A stretch of 25,867 nt of DNA from a virus. The notes beneath the pieces are model-generated. The model did not search any database and had not been told where the DNA came from. It worked only from the letters and a program-made list of their open reading frames with translations. Made by a program: the position numbers and the translations under genes. The stretch covers positions 1-25,867 of IMG/VR virus record IMGVR_UViG_3300002514_000213. The stretch is one strand, 5' to 3'. Positions 17,075-25,155 of this stretch are shown one piece after another. Every line of letters begins with the position of its first letter. The stretch's first letter is position 1.

Positions 17075-17311
17075 ATGTTAGAATATATAATAACTTACCT
17101 TTGTCTGTCACAAATACTGATGTTTGTGTTTTTATTAATTAATGAAAAAGATATTCGTGCTGCATACTTGTCGTTTGAGTCTAAGCGTGGGGATGTACCT
17201 AGTAATAAATGGTATGTATTCTACATCATAACACACGTCCTTAAAGCACCGATATTGGCTCCAATGATATTAGTTCTAATACTTTTAAATGGGGGTAAAT
17301 TAGTACCATAA
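17075..17311 (+). CDS. Small two-helix membrane protein
   Basis: A 78-residue protein with two predicted membrane segments, at about residues 3-22 and 48-73, joined by a charged loop (NEKDIRAAYLSFESKRGD). I do not recognise the family. It starts 61 bp after the secreted-protein gene on the same strand and ends inside the base of a strong terminator, so the two form a short unit. No convincing promoter of its own is seen; an AT-rich TATATATTAATA lies about 33 bp upstream of the ATG. Position and topology would fit a superinfection-exclusion or holin-like role, but no feature distinguishes these. There is no Shine-Dalgarno, only an A-rich leader. Confidence 0.7.
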   Translation: MLEYIITYLCLSQILMFVFLLINEKDIRAAYLSFESKRGDVPSNKWYVFYIITHVLKAPILAPMILVLILLNGGKLVP

Positions 17312-17338
17312 AAAAAAGGTCCGAAAGGACCTTTTTTT
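17311..17338. terminator. Bidirectional intrinsic terminator
   Basis: A perfect 12-bp stem (seven A then GGTCC, paired with GGACC then seven T) capped by a GAAA tetraloop. It lies between convergent genes ending at 17311 (+) and 17349 (-) and has a T-run on both strands. Confidence 0.92.
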
Positions 17339-17348
17339 ATTGACATTA

Positions 17349-17996
17349 TTATATTTTTGGTATGGGATTAATCACTTGTTTCATCTTTTTAATATCTTCT
17401 TCGAGTAACTTTCCTTTATCTTCAATTTCTTCTTTAGTTAATGTATAGTCACCTTTACCTAACCTTTCTTCTATTTCATCCTCCACACTTACTGTTTCTA
17501 ATTCTGGGTAAGGAAGTGGTTCTCTTAAGGAGTCTGCAGATTTCATAGCTCTTTGGTCTCTACCTGAACCTATAGCGTCAGCTGTGATAGTCATAAAATT
17601 ACCTAATTTAGTCATTGAGTTAGCTAACCTTCGTCTGGTTTCACTATCTTTAATCATATCATAAGCTTTCTTTATCCCATTTAAAATATTTTCTATCCCC
17701 TCAGACGCTGAACTTCCAGGGTTACGACCTTGCCATTCAGATTGTTCGGATAATATATATTCATTTAGGTGTAAATGTAAGTTTTCTGTCAGAATAGCGT
17801 GTCGAATTAAATCATTAGCCTCTTTTATAATGCCGTCTAATTCCTTAATATTAGTATCTTCTTTAATTACATTTAACAACCTCTCTAGTTGGTCTTCACT
17901 AATTACAACATTTTGTTTTCTTCCTTTAGTAAAAAACTTAGGGTTGTCAGTAGACAAAAATAGATTTTCTGTTAATATTTTTTTAGTAAATTTCAT
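17349..17996 (-). CDS. Helical protein with repeated LTE/ISE sites, unknown function
   Basis: A 215-residue helical, charged protein that I do not recognise. Its first 85 residues hold four (L/I)xE tripeptides: KKILTENL (LTE 8-10), VVISEDQLERLL (ISE 32-34), HAILTENL (LTE 69-71) and ILSE (82-84). ILTENL occurs twice. These match the T4 prohead protease gp21 consensus (L/I)xE, and the ISEDQLERLLNVIKE helix matches similar segments in the HAD and 25156-25818 proteins. The rest has a helical pair (about 103-145) and an acidic C-terminal helix. It is transcribed with or after the sheath gene, with a TATTTATA box 18 bp before the ATG. A head-internal protein is a hypothesis; a tail-assembly role is equally possible by location. 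Confidence 0.75.
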   Translation of the reverse strand: MKFTKKILTENLFLSTDNPKFFTKGRKQNVVISEDQLERLLNVIKEDTNIKELDGIIKEANDLIRHAILTENLHLHLNEYILSEQSEWQGRNPGSSASEGIENILNGIKKAYDMIKDSETRRRLANSMTKLGNFMTITADAIGSGRDQRAMKSADSLREPLPYPELETVSVEDEIEERLGKGDYTLTKEEIEDKGKLLEEDIKKMKQVINPIPKI

Positions 17997-18014
17997 TTTA
18001 AACTATATTTTTAT

Positions 18015-18022
18015 TATAAATA
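18015..18022 (-). promoter_or_regulatory. Candidate phage late promoter box TATTTATA
   Basis: Exact TATTTATA on the minus strand, between the sheath stop codon and the next ATG at 17996 (18 bp). Both neighbours are on the minus strand. Confidence 0.5.
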
Positions 18023-21000
18023 CTAGACGTCTTCAAAAGAAGCTCCAGTTGGAGTAATCAGGAACTCAACAAATATATATTCTAATGCTCTAGTTGGTTT
18101 GATGTAAATCTTACCATTCATTTCATTTCTGTCAATTTCTGCTGGGTCACTCGAAAGTACAACTCTAAAGTCCGTTAATCCTCTGTCTCTTCTAATAGAA
18201 TCAAGTATTGGGTTAACTAAATCTAGGAATTGTTGTCTCACTATCTCGTCATTTTGTTCAAATATTAATCTTACAGCTACAGCTGAAATTAATTTTCTAG
18301 TTTGTAACAACAATCTTCTCACATTAATTCTATCTAAAGCCGATTCTTTTATCTGAAGAGTTTTATTTCCCCAAATTATAGGTCCAACATCACTAAATGT
18401 CGCGATAGGATTAATTCTACCCACATATAATGTGTCTCTCTCGTCTAATGTTAATTTCTTTCTTGCTTTTACCGCGTTTACAACACCTCTAGTATAACCC
18501 GCTGAAGCGAACCATGGGAATGCTATGTTATCAGTTAAAGCAATATTTCTCATTACGTCCGCTGTTGGTGGGATGTAAATTTGTTTATTATTTGCTGAAT
18601 CCCTAACTTGTACCCAAGGATAATATGTAGCTGTATAATTTGAGTCTATTAGTGAGTCTTCAACATTATCTACAGCACTATCCGGTGAAATCATATTAGT
18701 TGGGTCTGTTGTATTTGGTACAAACATATTGTAGTCTGGTGTTGTAACAACATATAAAGAATCCGCTCTATCAGTTTCTACCATATCTATTGCTTCATTA
18801 ACCAAACCTAAATTATCAACATAATCTAACCCTGGAGTTGTAAATACATTAATATCTACAGATTCAGGGTTACTGAAATTGTTGATACCTCTAAGGTATG
18901 CAAAATAATCTGTGTTAGCTTCACTAGTACTAATCTTTTTAAATGTACCAGCTCCGGTTGCTGTTGGGAATTCTGTACTGTTACACGCACCATTTAAGAA
19001 CCCTGTTAGTCCCATTCTATAGTCGTCAGTATTAGTTCTTGTTTTTCTGTATATATCCCAACCATCAAATCCACCATAAGGTGCTATAGTAAATTTACGA
19101 GACCTTAATGATTTATAAGCTTCACTACTAAGGGTAGGTTCGTGATTAAATTGAGCGACCCCACAGTCAAATATTTGTTGTCCGTTTAATGATGTTGCTG
19201 ACCAGTCAGTATATGAACCACTACCACCGACTACTACTGTTGCTCCCGAGTCCATGTGGAATCCTTTTGTGATTACGCTCCATTCACCACCTACTGTACC
19301 AGTACATATTGTTGGTGGGATAGCTCCTTTATATGCAAAGAAGTCTGTATCATAACCAGCTCCAATACTATCGGATACTCCTAAGTATACTTTGGATACT
19401 TTGTCACCACCACTTATAGTACGGTTATTTGCTGTACCACTACCAAATGGTGGGTCGAAAACCACATCACCAGGCTTATAGTACTTAGTCTTATATTCAA
19501 TACGAGGACTCAATGCACAATCAGCATATGGTCTGAATCTATACCCTTCGAATCCAGCTGGTAAGGAACCGGTAAACGTACCGTCTAATAATCCGTCAGC
19601 TAAGAACAACATAACAAATTTAGATTTTAATTCAAATTCACCAGTAGATGTACCTATTTTTCTACCAACAAAAGATACTAATTCTGGATTTAAACTACAT
19701 CTTGTATATTTTTCTAAAATAATTGGGTTTGCGTCTGTATCCCAGAAGTCTCTCACTAATATATCAAACTCACCTCTTTCAAAAGAAAGGTTTATTATTG
19801 AGACTTTAATCTCTCTGTTTGCTGAATTTCCGTCAGAAATTGATATGAATTTAAATAGTCTATAAACATCTGTACCTTGTAATTCAGAAACTATATATGG
19901 AGTTTCTGGTGTTGCCCATTCTCTCATGTACCACGCGATGGTATTTGTATTTACCGTTTCTCTCGCTCCTGGTAAGTGTGTAAGACAACACTGAAGTCCT
20001 CTAATTTTACCCTTTTTCCAAGCGTCAGTTAATAAGTTAGGGTATGTCTCTTCAACAAATAAAGGTACATCTTCTCTTTTCTTATCAAATGGGCTTCTAC
20101 CAAATACTCTAGATACATAGTCTTGAGCGGTGTTAGCCATAGATGTTTTGAATGTGTAGATAGTTCCATTATTAGTATTAGCACTAATACCAAATGACGC
20201 AAATGGGTTTTCCAATACTTTATAATAACTTCCTGTGCAGTCAAAAGCCACTGTATTTGCACTTATATCATATACTGGACCTCCACTTGCTTTACTACTT
20301 AATCCTCTAGACCTAAATGTTAAAACAACCATACCGTCATAGTCTGGGTCCGCTGTTACATTAGTCCACTCCATATAGTCAATTGCCGCTCTACCTGAAT
20401 AAATAAGAGTTCCTCCACTTGATGTTCCTGTACATGCACTAATAACAGTTACATTTGGATTATTATAAATTTGGAAACTAACTCCGCTATATGTGGTCCC
20501 TGTACAACATTCAGTATTAATAGCGTCAAATAGACCATAGTACCACGCGTCATTAAGATAATTATATTGTGGTGTTGAGTAGGCGTCCTCACAAGAAGTA
20601 CCTAATTCGTTATAGACTACTGTTGTACCTGTACCCGATACTGGGTAGGCCATTGTAGTTGCTGTCGCTTGTTGAGTCATTCCTTCTGTCACACAACCAA
20701 ATTGGAAGATTGAACCGTCGTACCAAGCTGTAGTTTGAGCTCCTGGATTTCCGGTCATCTCTGGATAACCTGTAGCTCCAGAATAAATTATACTCGCTTG
20801 GAACCAGTCCAATATCATTTGATTTAGGGTTGTTGTATTTCCATTGTTTAATGTTATTGTTTCGTAATTAAAATGATTACGAATTACTGCTGGTAAGCTA
20901 CTAAACCAGTCAATTGGATTAACTGTATTGTCATTAGTAAAAGCTGAAGTTCCTACGGTTCCACCAGCACCAGTCATTGGTATAAAGAATGGTAGTAATG

Positions 21001-21397
21001 TGGTTCCAGTAGTTACAGCTGATGTTGCTGACGAAAAACTTTTAGGGTCTAAAGCTCCAAAAGTCTTAACTGACCACGATGGTCCTGCGTCATAACCACT
21101 AAGACCTAATACTCGTGATACAAATAGTTGATTGGATTGGCTAAGGTATTCTTTAGCGATGTATCCTAATTCATACTTCGGAATTTGTGAATCAACATAG
21201 GTCACTGGTGATGTACCACCAAATCGTGTAACGTAATCATCCCATGATTGGATGTATATAGGTTCAAATGCTGGTCCTTTTAAGGTTTCACCAACTACAC
21301 CTAATGTAGTAACACCAACACTTTGTGCTACAAATGTTAAATCTTTCTCAGAAGTATATACCCCTGGAGAAACAAATACTCTATTACCTTCTGCCAT
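18023..21397 (-). CDS. gp18: Tail sheath protein (gp18-like), very large
   Basis: A 1124-residue contractile sheath protein; T4 gp18 has 659. The N-terminus is typical (FVSPGVYTSEKDL, VGVTTLGVVGETLKGPAFEP, then YVTRFGG). The core resumes at about residue 425 and carries TIAPYGGFDGWD, and the C-terminal domain has IRRDRGLTDFRVV, followed by the strand exchanged between subunits. Extra length comes mainly from a Thr/Ser/Gly/Cys-rich insertion at about residues 105-400, with a smaller one near 690-770. CTG[T/S] appears three times in the first insertion and once in the second. Such insertions usually project from the tail surface. A TATTTATA box lies 40 bp before the ATG; the leader is AT-rich with no Shine-Dalgarno. 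Confidence 0.93.
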   Translation of the reverse strand: MAEGNRVFVSPGVYTSEKDLTFVAQSVGVTTLGVVGETLKGPAFEPIYIQSWDDYVTRFGGTSPVTYVDSQIPKYELGYIAKEYLSQSNQLFVSRVLGLSGYDAGPSWSVKTFGALDPKSFSSATSAVTTGTTLLPFFIPMTGAGGTVGTSAFTNDNTVNPIDWFSSLPAVIRNHFNYETITLNNGNTTTLNQMILDWFQASIIYSGATGYPEMTGNPGAQTTAWYDGSIFQFGCVTEGMTQQATATTMAYPVSGTGTTVVYNELGTSCEDAYSTPQYNYLNDAWYYGLFDAINTECCTGTTYSGVSFQIYNNPNVTVISACTGTSSGGTLIYSGRAAIDYMEWTNVTADPDYDGMVVLTFRSRGLSSKASGGPVYDISANTVAFDCTGSYYKVLENPFASFGISANTNNGTIYTFKTSMANTAQDYVSRVFGRSPFDKKREDVPLFVEETYPNLLTDAWKKGKIRGLQCCLTHLPGARETVNTNTIAWYMREWATPETPYIVSELQGTDVYRLFKFISISDGNSANREIKVSIINLSFERGEFDILVRDFWDTDANPIILEKYTRCSLNPELVSFVGRKIGTSTGEFELKSKFVMLFLADGLLDGTFTGSLPAGFEGYRFRPYADCALSPRIEYKTKYYKPGDVVFDPPFGSGTANNRTISGGDKVSKVYLGVSDSIGAGYDTDFFAYKGAIPPTICTGTVGGEWSVITKGFHMDSGATVVVGGSGSYTDWSATSLNGQQIFDCGVAQFNHEPTLSSEAYKSLRSRKFTIAPYGGFDGWDIYRKTRTNTDDYRMGLTGFLNGACNSTEFPTATGAGTFKKISTSEANTDYFAYLRGINNFSNPESVDINVFTTPGLDYVDNLGLVNEAIDMVETDRADSLYVVTTPDYNMFVPNTTDPTNMISPDSAVDNVEDSLIDSNYTATYYPWVQVRDSANNKQIYIPPTADVMRNIALTDNIAFPWFASAGYTRGVVNAVKARKKLTLDERDTLYVGRINPIATFSDVGPIIWGNKTLQIKESALDRINVRRLLLQTRKLISAVAVRLIFEQNDEIVRQQFLDLVNPILDSIRRDRGLTDFRVVLSSDPAEIDRNEMNGKIYIKPTRALEYIFVEFLITPTGASFEDV

Positions 21398-21437
21398 ATT
21401 ATATTATTTTTAATTAATTATTATTCTTTTATTCTAC

Positions 21438-21445
21438 TATAAATA
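21438..21445 (-). promoter_or_regulatory. Candidate late promoter box before sheath gene
   Basis: Minus-strand TATTTATA 40 bp before the sheath ATG. On the plus strand it reads TATAAATA, 112 bp before the ribbon-helix-helix gene, so it could serve either direction. Confidence 0.45.
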
Positions 21446-21502
21446 TAACGGGTAAAACCAAAAGTTTTCACAATAAAAGGGTTATTTGGGTGTTAGTAGG
21501 TA

Positions 21503-21524
21503 TTTTTTCATACTTTTTTCATAC
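21503..21524 (+). repeat. Perfect 11-bp tandem repeat, candidate operator
   Basis: TTTTTTCATAC occurs twice with no spacer, ending 33 bp before the ATG of the small ribbon-helix-helix gene. An 11-bp period places both copies on the same DNA face, the geometry used by paired ribbon-helix-helix dimers (as in Arc). Autoregulation is inferred. Confidence 0.5.
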
Positions 21525-21557
21525 TATATTCTACTTATATTAATAATACCCTTGTAA

Positions 21558-21725
21558 ATGCCTTTAGAAGATAAAAAACCCAAAATCAAAAATTTAAAAA
21601 TAAGTTCGGAAGTCCATAGTTTATTAAAAATATATTGTACTAAACATGGTCTGAAGATGTTTGCGTTCGTCGAACAGTTAATTTTAGATAAATGTTCTAA
21701 GAAAAAAGATATATACGGGGAGTAA
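21558..21725 (+). CDS. Ribbon-helix-helix DNA-binding protein, 55 residues
   Basis: A 55-residue basic protein, MPLEDKKPKIKNLKISSEVH onward. Its layout fits ribbon-helix-helix repressors: a basic N-terminal arm, a short strand (KNLKIS), helix A (SEVHSLLKIYCTKHG), a Gly-Leu turn, helix B (KMFAFVEQLILDKC) and a charged tail. Such proteins bind DNA as dimers through the paired N-terminal strands and often control their own gene. It lies between sheath and gp15-like genes on the opposite strand and ends 3 bp before the convergent gp15-like stop. TACCCTTG ends 3 bp before the ATG, one mismatch from the Bacteroidota -7 box TAnnTTTG, again suggesting a leaderless start. Its targets are unknown; late tail genes or host genes are possible. 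Confidence 0.75.
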   Translation: MPLEDKKPKIKNLKISSEVHSLLKIYCTKHGLKMFAFVEQLILDKCSKKKDIYGE

Positions 21726-21728
21726 TTA

Positions 21729-22805
21729 TTAAACCAAAGTCTCTTCTATGGTTACTGACGAGTCTTCTGTTGGTATGTTCTTAGCTATCTCAATCACCAT
21801 AGTGTCTCCCGGACTAACCTCAATGTTTGTGGTTATCTGTATGCCGTTAACAAAAAACTTTTCTGAATTTAGTACGACATTATTTGTTCTTATTAAGTTA
21901 ATATTTGCTTTATATTTGTAACTTATAGTAAATGTATTAACTAGTCCTACAAAACTTACTTTAGTTTTTACCTTATCACTATTCTTTTTTCCTAGAGTTT
22001 TAGGGTCACCCTTTCTATCTTTTTCATCAAAACCAAACATAACCAAACTTCTAGTTATAGCTGGTTTAACTTCAAACTCTTCTTCGTCTAATAAAAACCC
22101 TTGTAGTTGAAACTGATAATTTTGTTGGTAGTATCTTCTGTCTTCTGTATCAATTTGGCTTTCGTCACCTATTGATTGCATAACAATAGGGATGTAGTGT
22201 CCTTTCACAAACGTGTATGCTTGTTTTGATGTGAATTTTTGTAACACCACTCTATTAAAGTTGTTCAACTCTCTCATCCTATTACAAATTATTTTTACGT
22301 CATATATAATGTCTACTGGAACTGGTTGCGGTATGGTGTATATGTCGTAGCCTTTTCGGTTACCGTCCCAGGTTGGTACTTTTGCGTAATGGAATTGTTT
22401 TCTATCAGGAATGGTATATTGTAAAGCGGGGTTACTGCCGTACTGTACATCAGGTTGTCTAACAACCACAATAAATGGTAGTTCAACATTTTTATCTTGG
22501 TTTGCAAATTTCCATGTTTGTGAAAATTCTCCCCACCTTTGCAATGTGAGGATTCTATCTATAACATTAACCTTCTTTCCAGACGTTACTGTTTTTAGTT
22601 GTTCTTCTACAAAATCTAACATACCTCTATCTAAATCAGCGTGTAAAATAGATTTAGGTAAATAGGTGCCGTCGTCAGTGATTAAATCCGTTAACTCCTT
22701 TCTTCTATTAGGTGTAGTAATTCCATTATACCCACTAGGATAATGTCCCTGCACTGGACCTGGAGCTATATTTAAAGTTTTTTTTATTTTTTTAGGTATT
22801 GCCAT
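21729..22805 (-). CDS. gp15-like tail completion / sheath stabiliser
   Basis: A 358-residue protein. Its centre matches the plan of T4 gp15: a proline-led strand (PVPVDIIYDVKIIC), a helix with NNFNRVVLQKF, GHYIPIVM, then an Asp/Arg-Arg segment (EDRRYYQQNYQF) leading into QLQGFLLDEEEF, comparable with the IP..., RRR...F...NGW run of gp15. T4 gp15 (272 residues) forms the ring capping the tail after sheath assembly and joins it to the neck. This version has a longer N-terminus and a beta-rich C-terminal extension. It directly precedes the sheath gene on the minus strand, as expected near gp15-gp18. The start codon overlaps the upstream stop (TAATG), and an AAAGGA 5 bp before it may be a Shine-Dalgarno. 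Confidence 0.65.
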   Translation of the reverse strand: MAIPKKIKKTLNIAPGPVQGHYPSGYNGITTPNRRKELTDLITDDGTYLPKSILHADLDRGMLDFVEEQLKTVTSGKKVNVIDRILTLQRWGEFSQTWKFANQDKNVELPFIVVVRQPDVQYGSNPALQYTIPDRKQFHYAKVPTWDGNRKGYDIYTIPQPVPVDIIYDVKIICNRMRELNNFNRVVLQKFTSKQAYTFVKGHYIPIVMQSIGDESQIDTEDRRYYQQNYQFQLQGFLLDEEEFEVKPAITRSLVMFGFDEKDRKGDPKTLGKKNSDKVKTKVSFVGLVNTFTISYKYKANINLIRTNNVVLNSEKFFVNGIQITTNIEVSPGDTMVIEIAKNIPTEDSSVTIEETLV

Positions 22806-23320
22806 TATATTCCTTTAAATTCATTTTCACTAACCCATGAACATACTATGGTTCTGTAGAAAGCTTTATACCCACCTATAGTGTGTTGTATGTCCGAAGT
22901 TACCCTACCATCATTTGCAACCACATAATATCTCATAGTTGTTTCATTTTCTGGGTAACCAATATAATCCCCATAATTTATATCAATATTTAATTCTTCT
23001 AAATGTTTATTGTACACACCTAGGGTCATATTTCCTGGTTCCATCTGATTCACCAACCCACTTCCATAACTTTTGTTACTTGGTGTGTCTATTTTTACGT
23101 AAGCATTAAACTCCACTGGTGGTTTGTATCTTATTTCTTCTGGTCCGGATTCACCATATACATCATCTACATCTGATAATTTTTTATCTACTCTAAATAA
23201 AACCATGGTAAAATGCATATCACCATGTAACCATTCCATCCCGACGTCCTGTTCTAACTGGAAATCTTCAGAACTAAAAAATCTAGATATTCTTGTAATA
23301 GGTATTTTTTTATTTGCCAT
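22805..23320 (-). CDS. Neck/head-completion-like structural protein
   Basis: A 171-residue protein without catalytic motifs. The N-terminus (PITRISRFFSSEDFQLEQDVGMEWL) is mixed; the C-terminal two thirds is beta-rich, with HLEELNIDINYGDYIGYPE, RYYVVANDGRV and GGYKAFYRTIVCSWV. It is translationally coupled to the gp15-like gene through a one-base TAATG overlap, and in T4 the genes before gp15 are the neck proteins gp13 and gp14. The YGDYIGY segment followed by a short beta domain is compatible with a shortened gp14 (256 residues in T4), but the match is not strong. AAGGGA 7 bp before the ATG is a plausible Shine-Dalgarno, and a TATTTATA box lies 17 bp upstream. Confidence 0.7.
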   Translation of the reverse strand: MANKKIPITRISRFFSSEDFQLEQDVGMEWLHGDMHFTMVLFRVDKKLSDVDDVYGESGPEEIRYKPPVEFNAYVKIDTPSNKSYGSGLVNQMEPGNMTLGVYNKHLEELNIDINYGDYIGYPENETTMRYYVVANDGRVTSDIQHTIGGYKAFYRTIVCSWVSENEFKGI

Positions 23321-23337
23321 ATAAGTTTCCCTTTTAT

Positions 23338-23345
23338 TATAAATA
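23338..23345 (-). promoter_or_regulatory. Candidate promoter box between divergent genes
   Basis: Minus-strand TATTTATA 17 bp before the neck-like gene ATG. On the plus strand it is TATAAATA, 38 bp before the helicase ATG. It could drive either gene. Confidence 0.4.
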
Positions 23346-23383
23346 CAATTTGTCTTTCTTTTCTCTTTTTATTATACTTTACT

Positions 23384-25117
23384 ATGGAAAATTTTCCTCC
23401 AGAGATTAAAGCTAAAAATTCATTAGCTAAATATGATGGGGCCAATAACTACATTATCGGCCTAAAAAATAATATGCTTAATAGTAAAACTTTCACACTC
23501 ACACGTTCTCAGTCAGATTATATTAATAAAAATTATAATGAAAAACCTAAGGTTGTTAGATTGTGGATGGAGATTGACGATTATCTATCTAAAGAGTTGA
23601 TGTCCACCCAATTTCTACAAACACCACCTAAATCTATATGGATAGAAAAACTTTTATCGGAAACTGATAAAGCGTACCATGTGTGGGGTAAAATAATTGA
23701 AAGCCAGAAACTTCATTCATTTTGGGTCCCTAAAAATCAAATTGTCCCAAGAGAATCACCCGACCTTGATGTGGATTTTAAGGTGTTTTCACATCGTCCT
23801 CCTTTTGAACACCAAAAACAAGCTATCGTAAAATTAGTATCCAATAAAAAATATATATTGGCAGATGATATGGGGTTAGGTAAGACTAGTTCCGCGATTA
23901 TGGCAGCTATTAATCTTAACCTAAAAAAGGTGTTAATTATATGTCCAGCTTCTTTAAAGGTTAATTGGAAAAGAGAAATAGAAAATTACACCAAAGATAG
24001 TGTTGGTATTGTGGAGGGTAAGAAGTGGGAAGATGGTAAGTATGTTATCATAAATTATGATATTTTGAAAAACTTTCATTCCTTACCAAGGGATTCGGAT
24101 AAAAAAACAACCATCTTAGACTATAACTTTGATTTGGTTATCATAGACGAGGCTCACTATGTTTCCAATGGTAAAGCTCAACGAACTAAATTGGTTAACA
24201 ATCTTACAACTAAAATAGATAGATTATGGTTATTGTCTGGTACACCAATGACTTCTAGACCGATGAACTATTATAATTTATTGAAATTGGTGGGTTCTAG
24301 AGTTGCTAATAATTGGATTAGTTATGTTAGACGTTACTGTGATGGTAAACAAATTTTTAGAGGGTATCGTAAGATTTGGTTGACTTTTGGTGCGACTAAT
24401 CTGGAGGAGTTAAGAGATAAAACTAATGATAGGGTTCTACGTAGACTAAAGGATGAGGTTTTAGATTTACCTGATAAGATTATAACTCCCATCCATATGG
24501 AGTTAAAGTCTAAATTATATGAAAGTGAGATGGGTGAATATCTAGACTGGAGAAGACAAAATAGAAATAGGGGGTTATCTATCCAACTATCAAAACTAAT
24601 GAAAGTGAGACAAATTATTGCGTTAGAGAAAGTTAAGGAGACCTCACAACTTATTGAGCAATGTTTGCAACAAGATAAAAAAGTTATTGTATTCACAAAT
24701 TTTACTGAACCTTTAATGACTTTACATGAGAAATATAAAAAAGAATCCGTAATTCTTAATGGTACTATGAAAAAAGAGGACCGTCAAAAAAGTGTGGATA
24801 ACTTTCAAAATGATGATAAGGTAAAAGTTTTTATTGGTAATATAAAAGCCGCGGGTGTGGGAATTACATTAACCGCAGCTGAGGTGGTTATATTTAATGA
24901 CTTATCATTCGTACCTTCGGACATGTCACAATGTGAAGATAGAGCATTTAGAATAGGCCAAGACAAAAAAGTATCCTGTATGTACCCTATTTATGATAAT
25001 ACAATAGAAAGAACAATTTACGAATTGGTTAATAAAAAGAAGTCTGTTATAGATACGGTTATGGGTGATAATATAAATGAAGAGGATATTTTAGGTGAAA
25101 TACTTAATGGTTTGTAG
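23384..25117 (+). CDS. SNF2-family DNA helicase/translocase (SMARCAL1-like)
   Basis: A 577-residue superfamily 2 ATPase with a full set of motifs. Walker A is DDMGLGKT (161-168), motif Ia ICPASLKVNW, the DEAH box IIDEAHYV (253-260) and motif III LLSGTPM (283-289). The second RecA domain has VIVFTNF, motif V AAGVGITLTAA and motif VI QCEDRAFRIGQ (516-526, with Arg520 and Arg523). MGLGKT, SGTPM and RAFRIGQ are hallmarks of SNF2 proteins, and the compact form resembles SMARCAL1/ZRANB3 annealing helicases. Residues 1-135 are a separate N-terminal domain. T4 uses UvsW for branch migration and origin processing; this protein may fill that role. It starts divergently from the neck-like gene. No Shine-Dalgarno is seen. 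Confidence 0.92.
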   Translation: MENFPPEIKAKNSLAKYDGANNYIIGLKNNMLNSKTFTLTRSQSDYINKNYNEKPKVVRLWMEIDDYLSKELMSTQFLQTPPKSIWIEKLLSETDKAYHVWGKIIESQKLHSFWVPKNQIVPRESPDLDVDFKVFSHRPPFEHQKQAIVKLVSNKKYILADDMGLGKTSSAIMAAINLNLKKVLIICPASLKVNWKREIENYTKDSVGIVEGKKWEDGKYVIINYDILKNFHSLPRDSDKKTTILDYNFDLVIIDEAHYVSNGKAQRTKLVNNLTTKIDRLWLLSGTPMTSRPMNYYNLLKLVGSRVANNWISYVRRYCDGKQIFRGYRKIWLTFGATNLEELRDKTNDRVLRRLKDEVLDLPDKIITPIHMELKSKLYESEMGEYLDWRRQNRNRGLSIQLSKLMKVRQIIALEKVKETSQLIEQCLQQDKKVIVFTNFTEPLMTLHEKYKKESVILNGTMKKEDRQKSVDNFQNDDKVKVFIGNIKAAGVGITLTAAEVVIFNDLSFVPSDMSQCEDRAFRIGQDKKVSCMYPIYDNTIERTIYELVNKKKSVIDTVMGDNINEEDILGEILNGL

Positions 25118-25134
25118 AAACATACTTTTACGTA

Positions 25135-25142
25135 TATTTATA
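25135..25142 (+). promoter_or_regulatory. Candidate phage promoter box TATTTATA (plus strand)
   Basis: Exact TATTTATA on the plus strand, 13 bp before the ATG at 25156. This is the only plus-strand copy found before a gene, and it has the same orientation relative to its gene as the minus-strand copies. Confidence 0.5.
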
Positions 25143-25155
25143 ATAAACAATTGTG

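Noticed and set aside
24334-24696. 120-codon minus-strand open frame inside the helicase gene
   Set aside because: It is antisense to motif-bearing helicase sequence; the Ser/Leu/Cys-rich translation is typical of a shadow frame.
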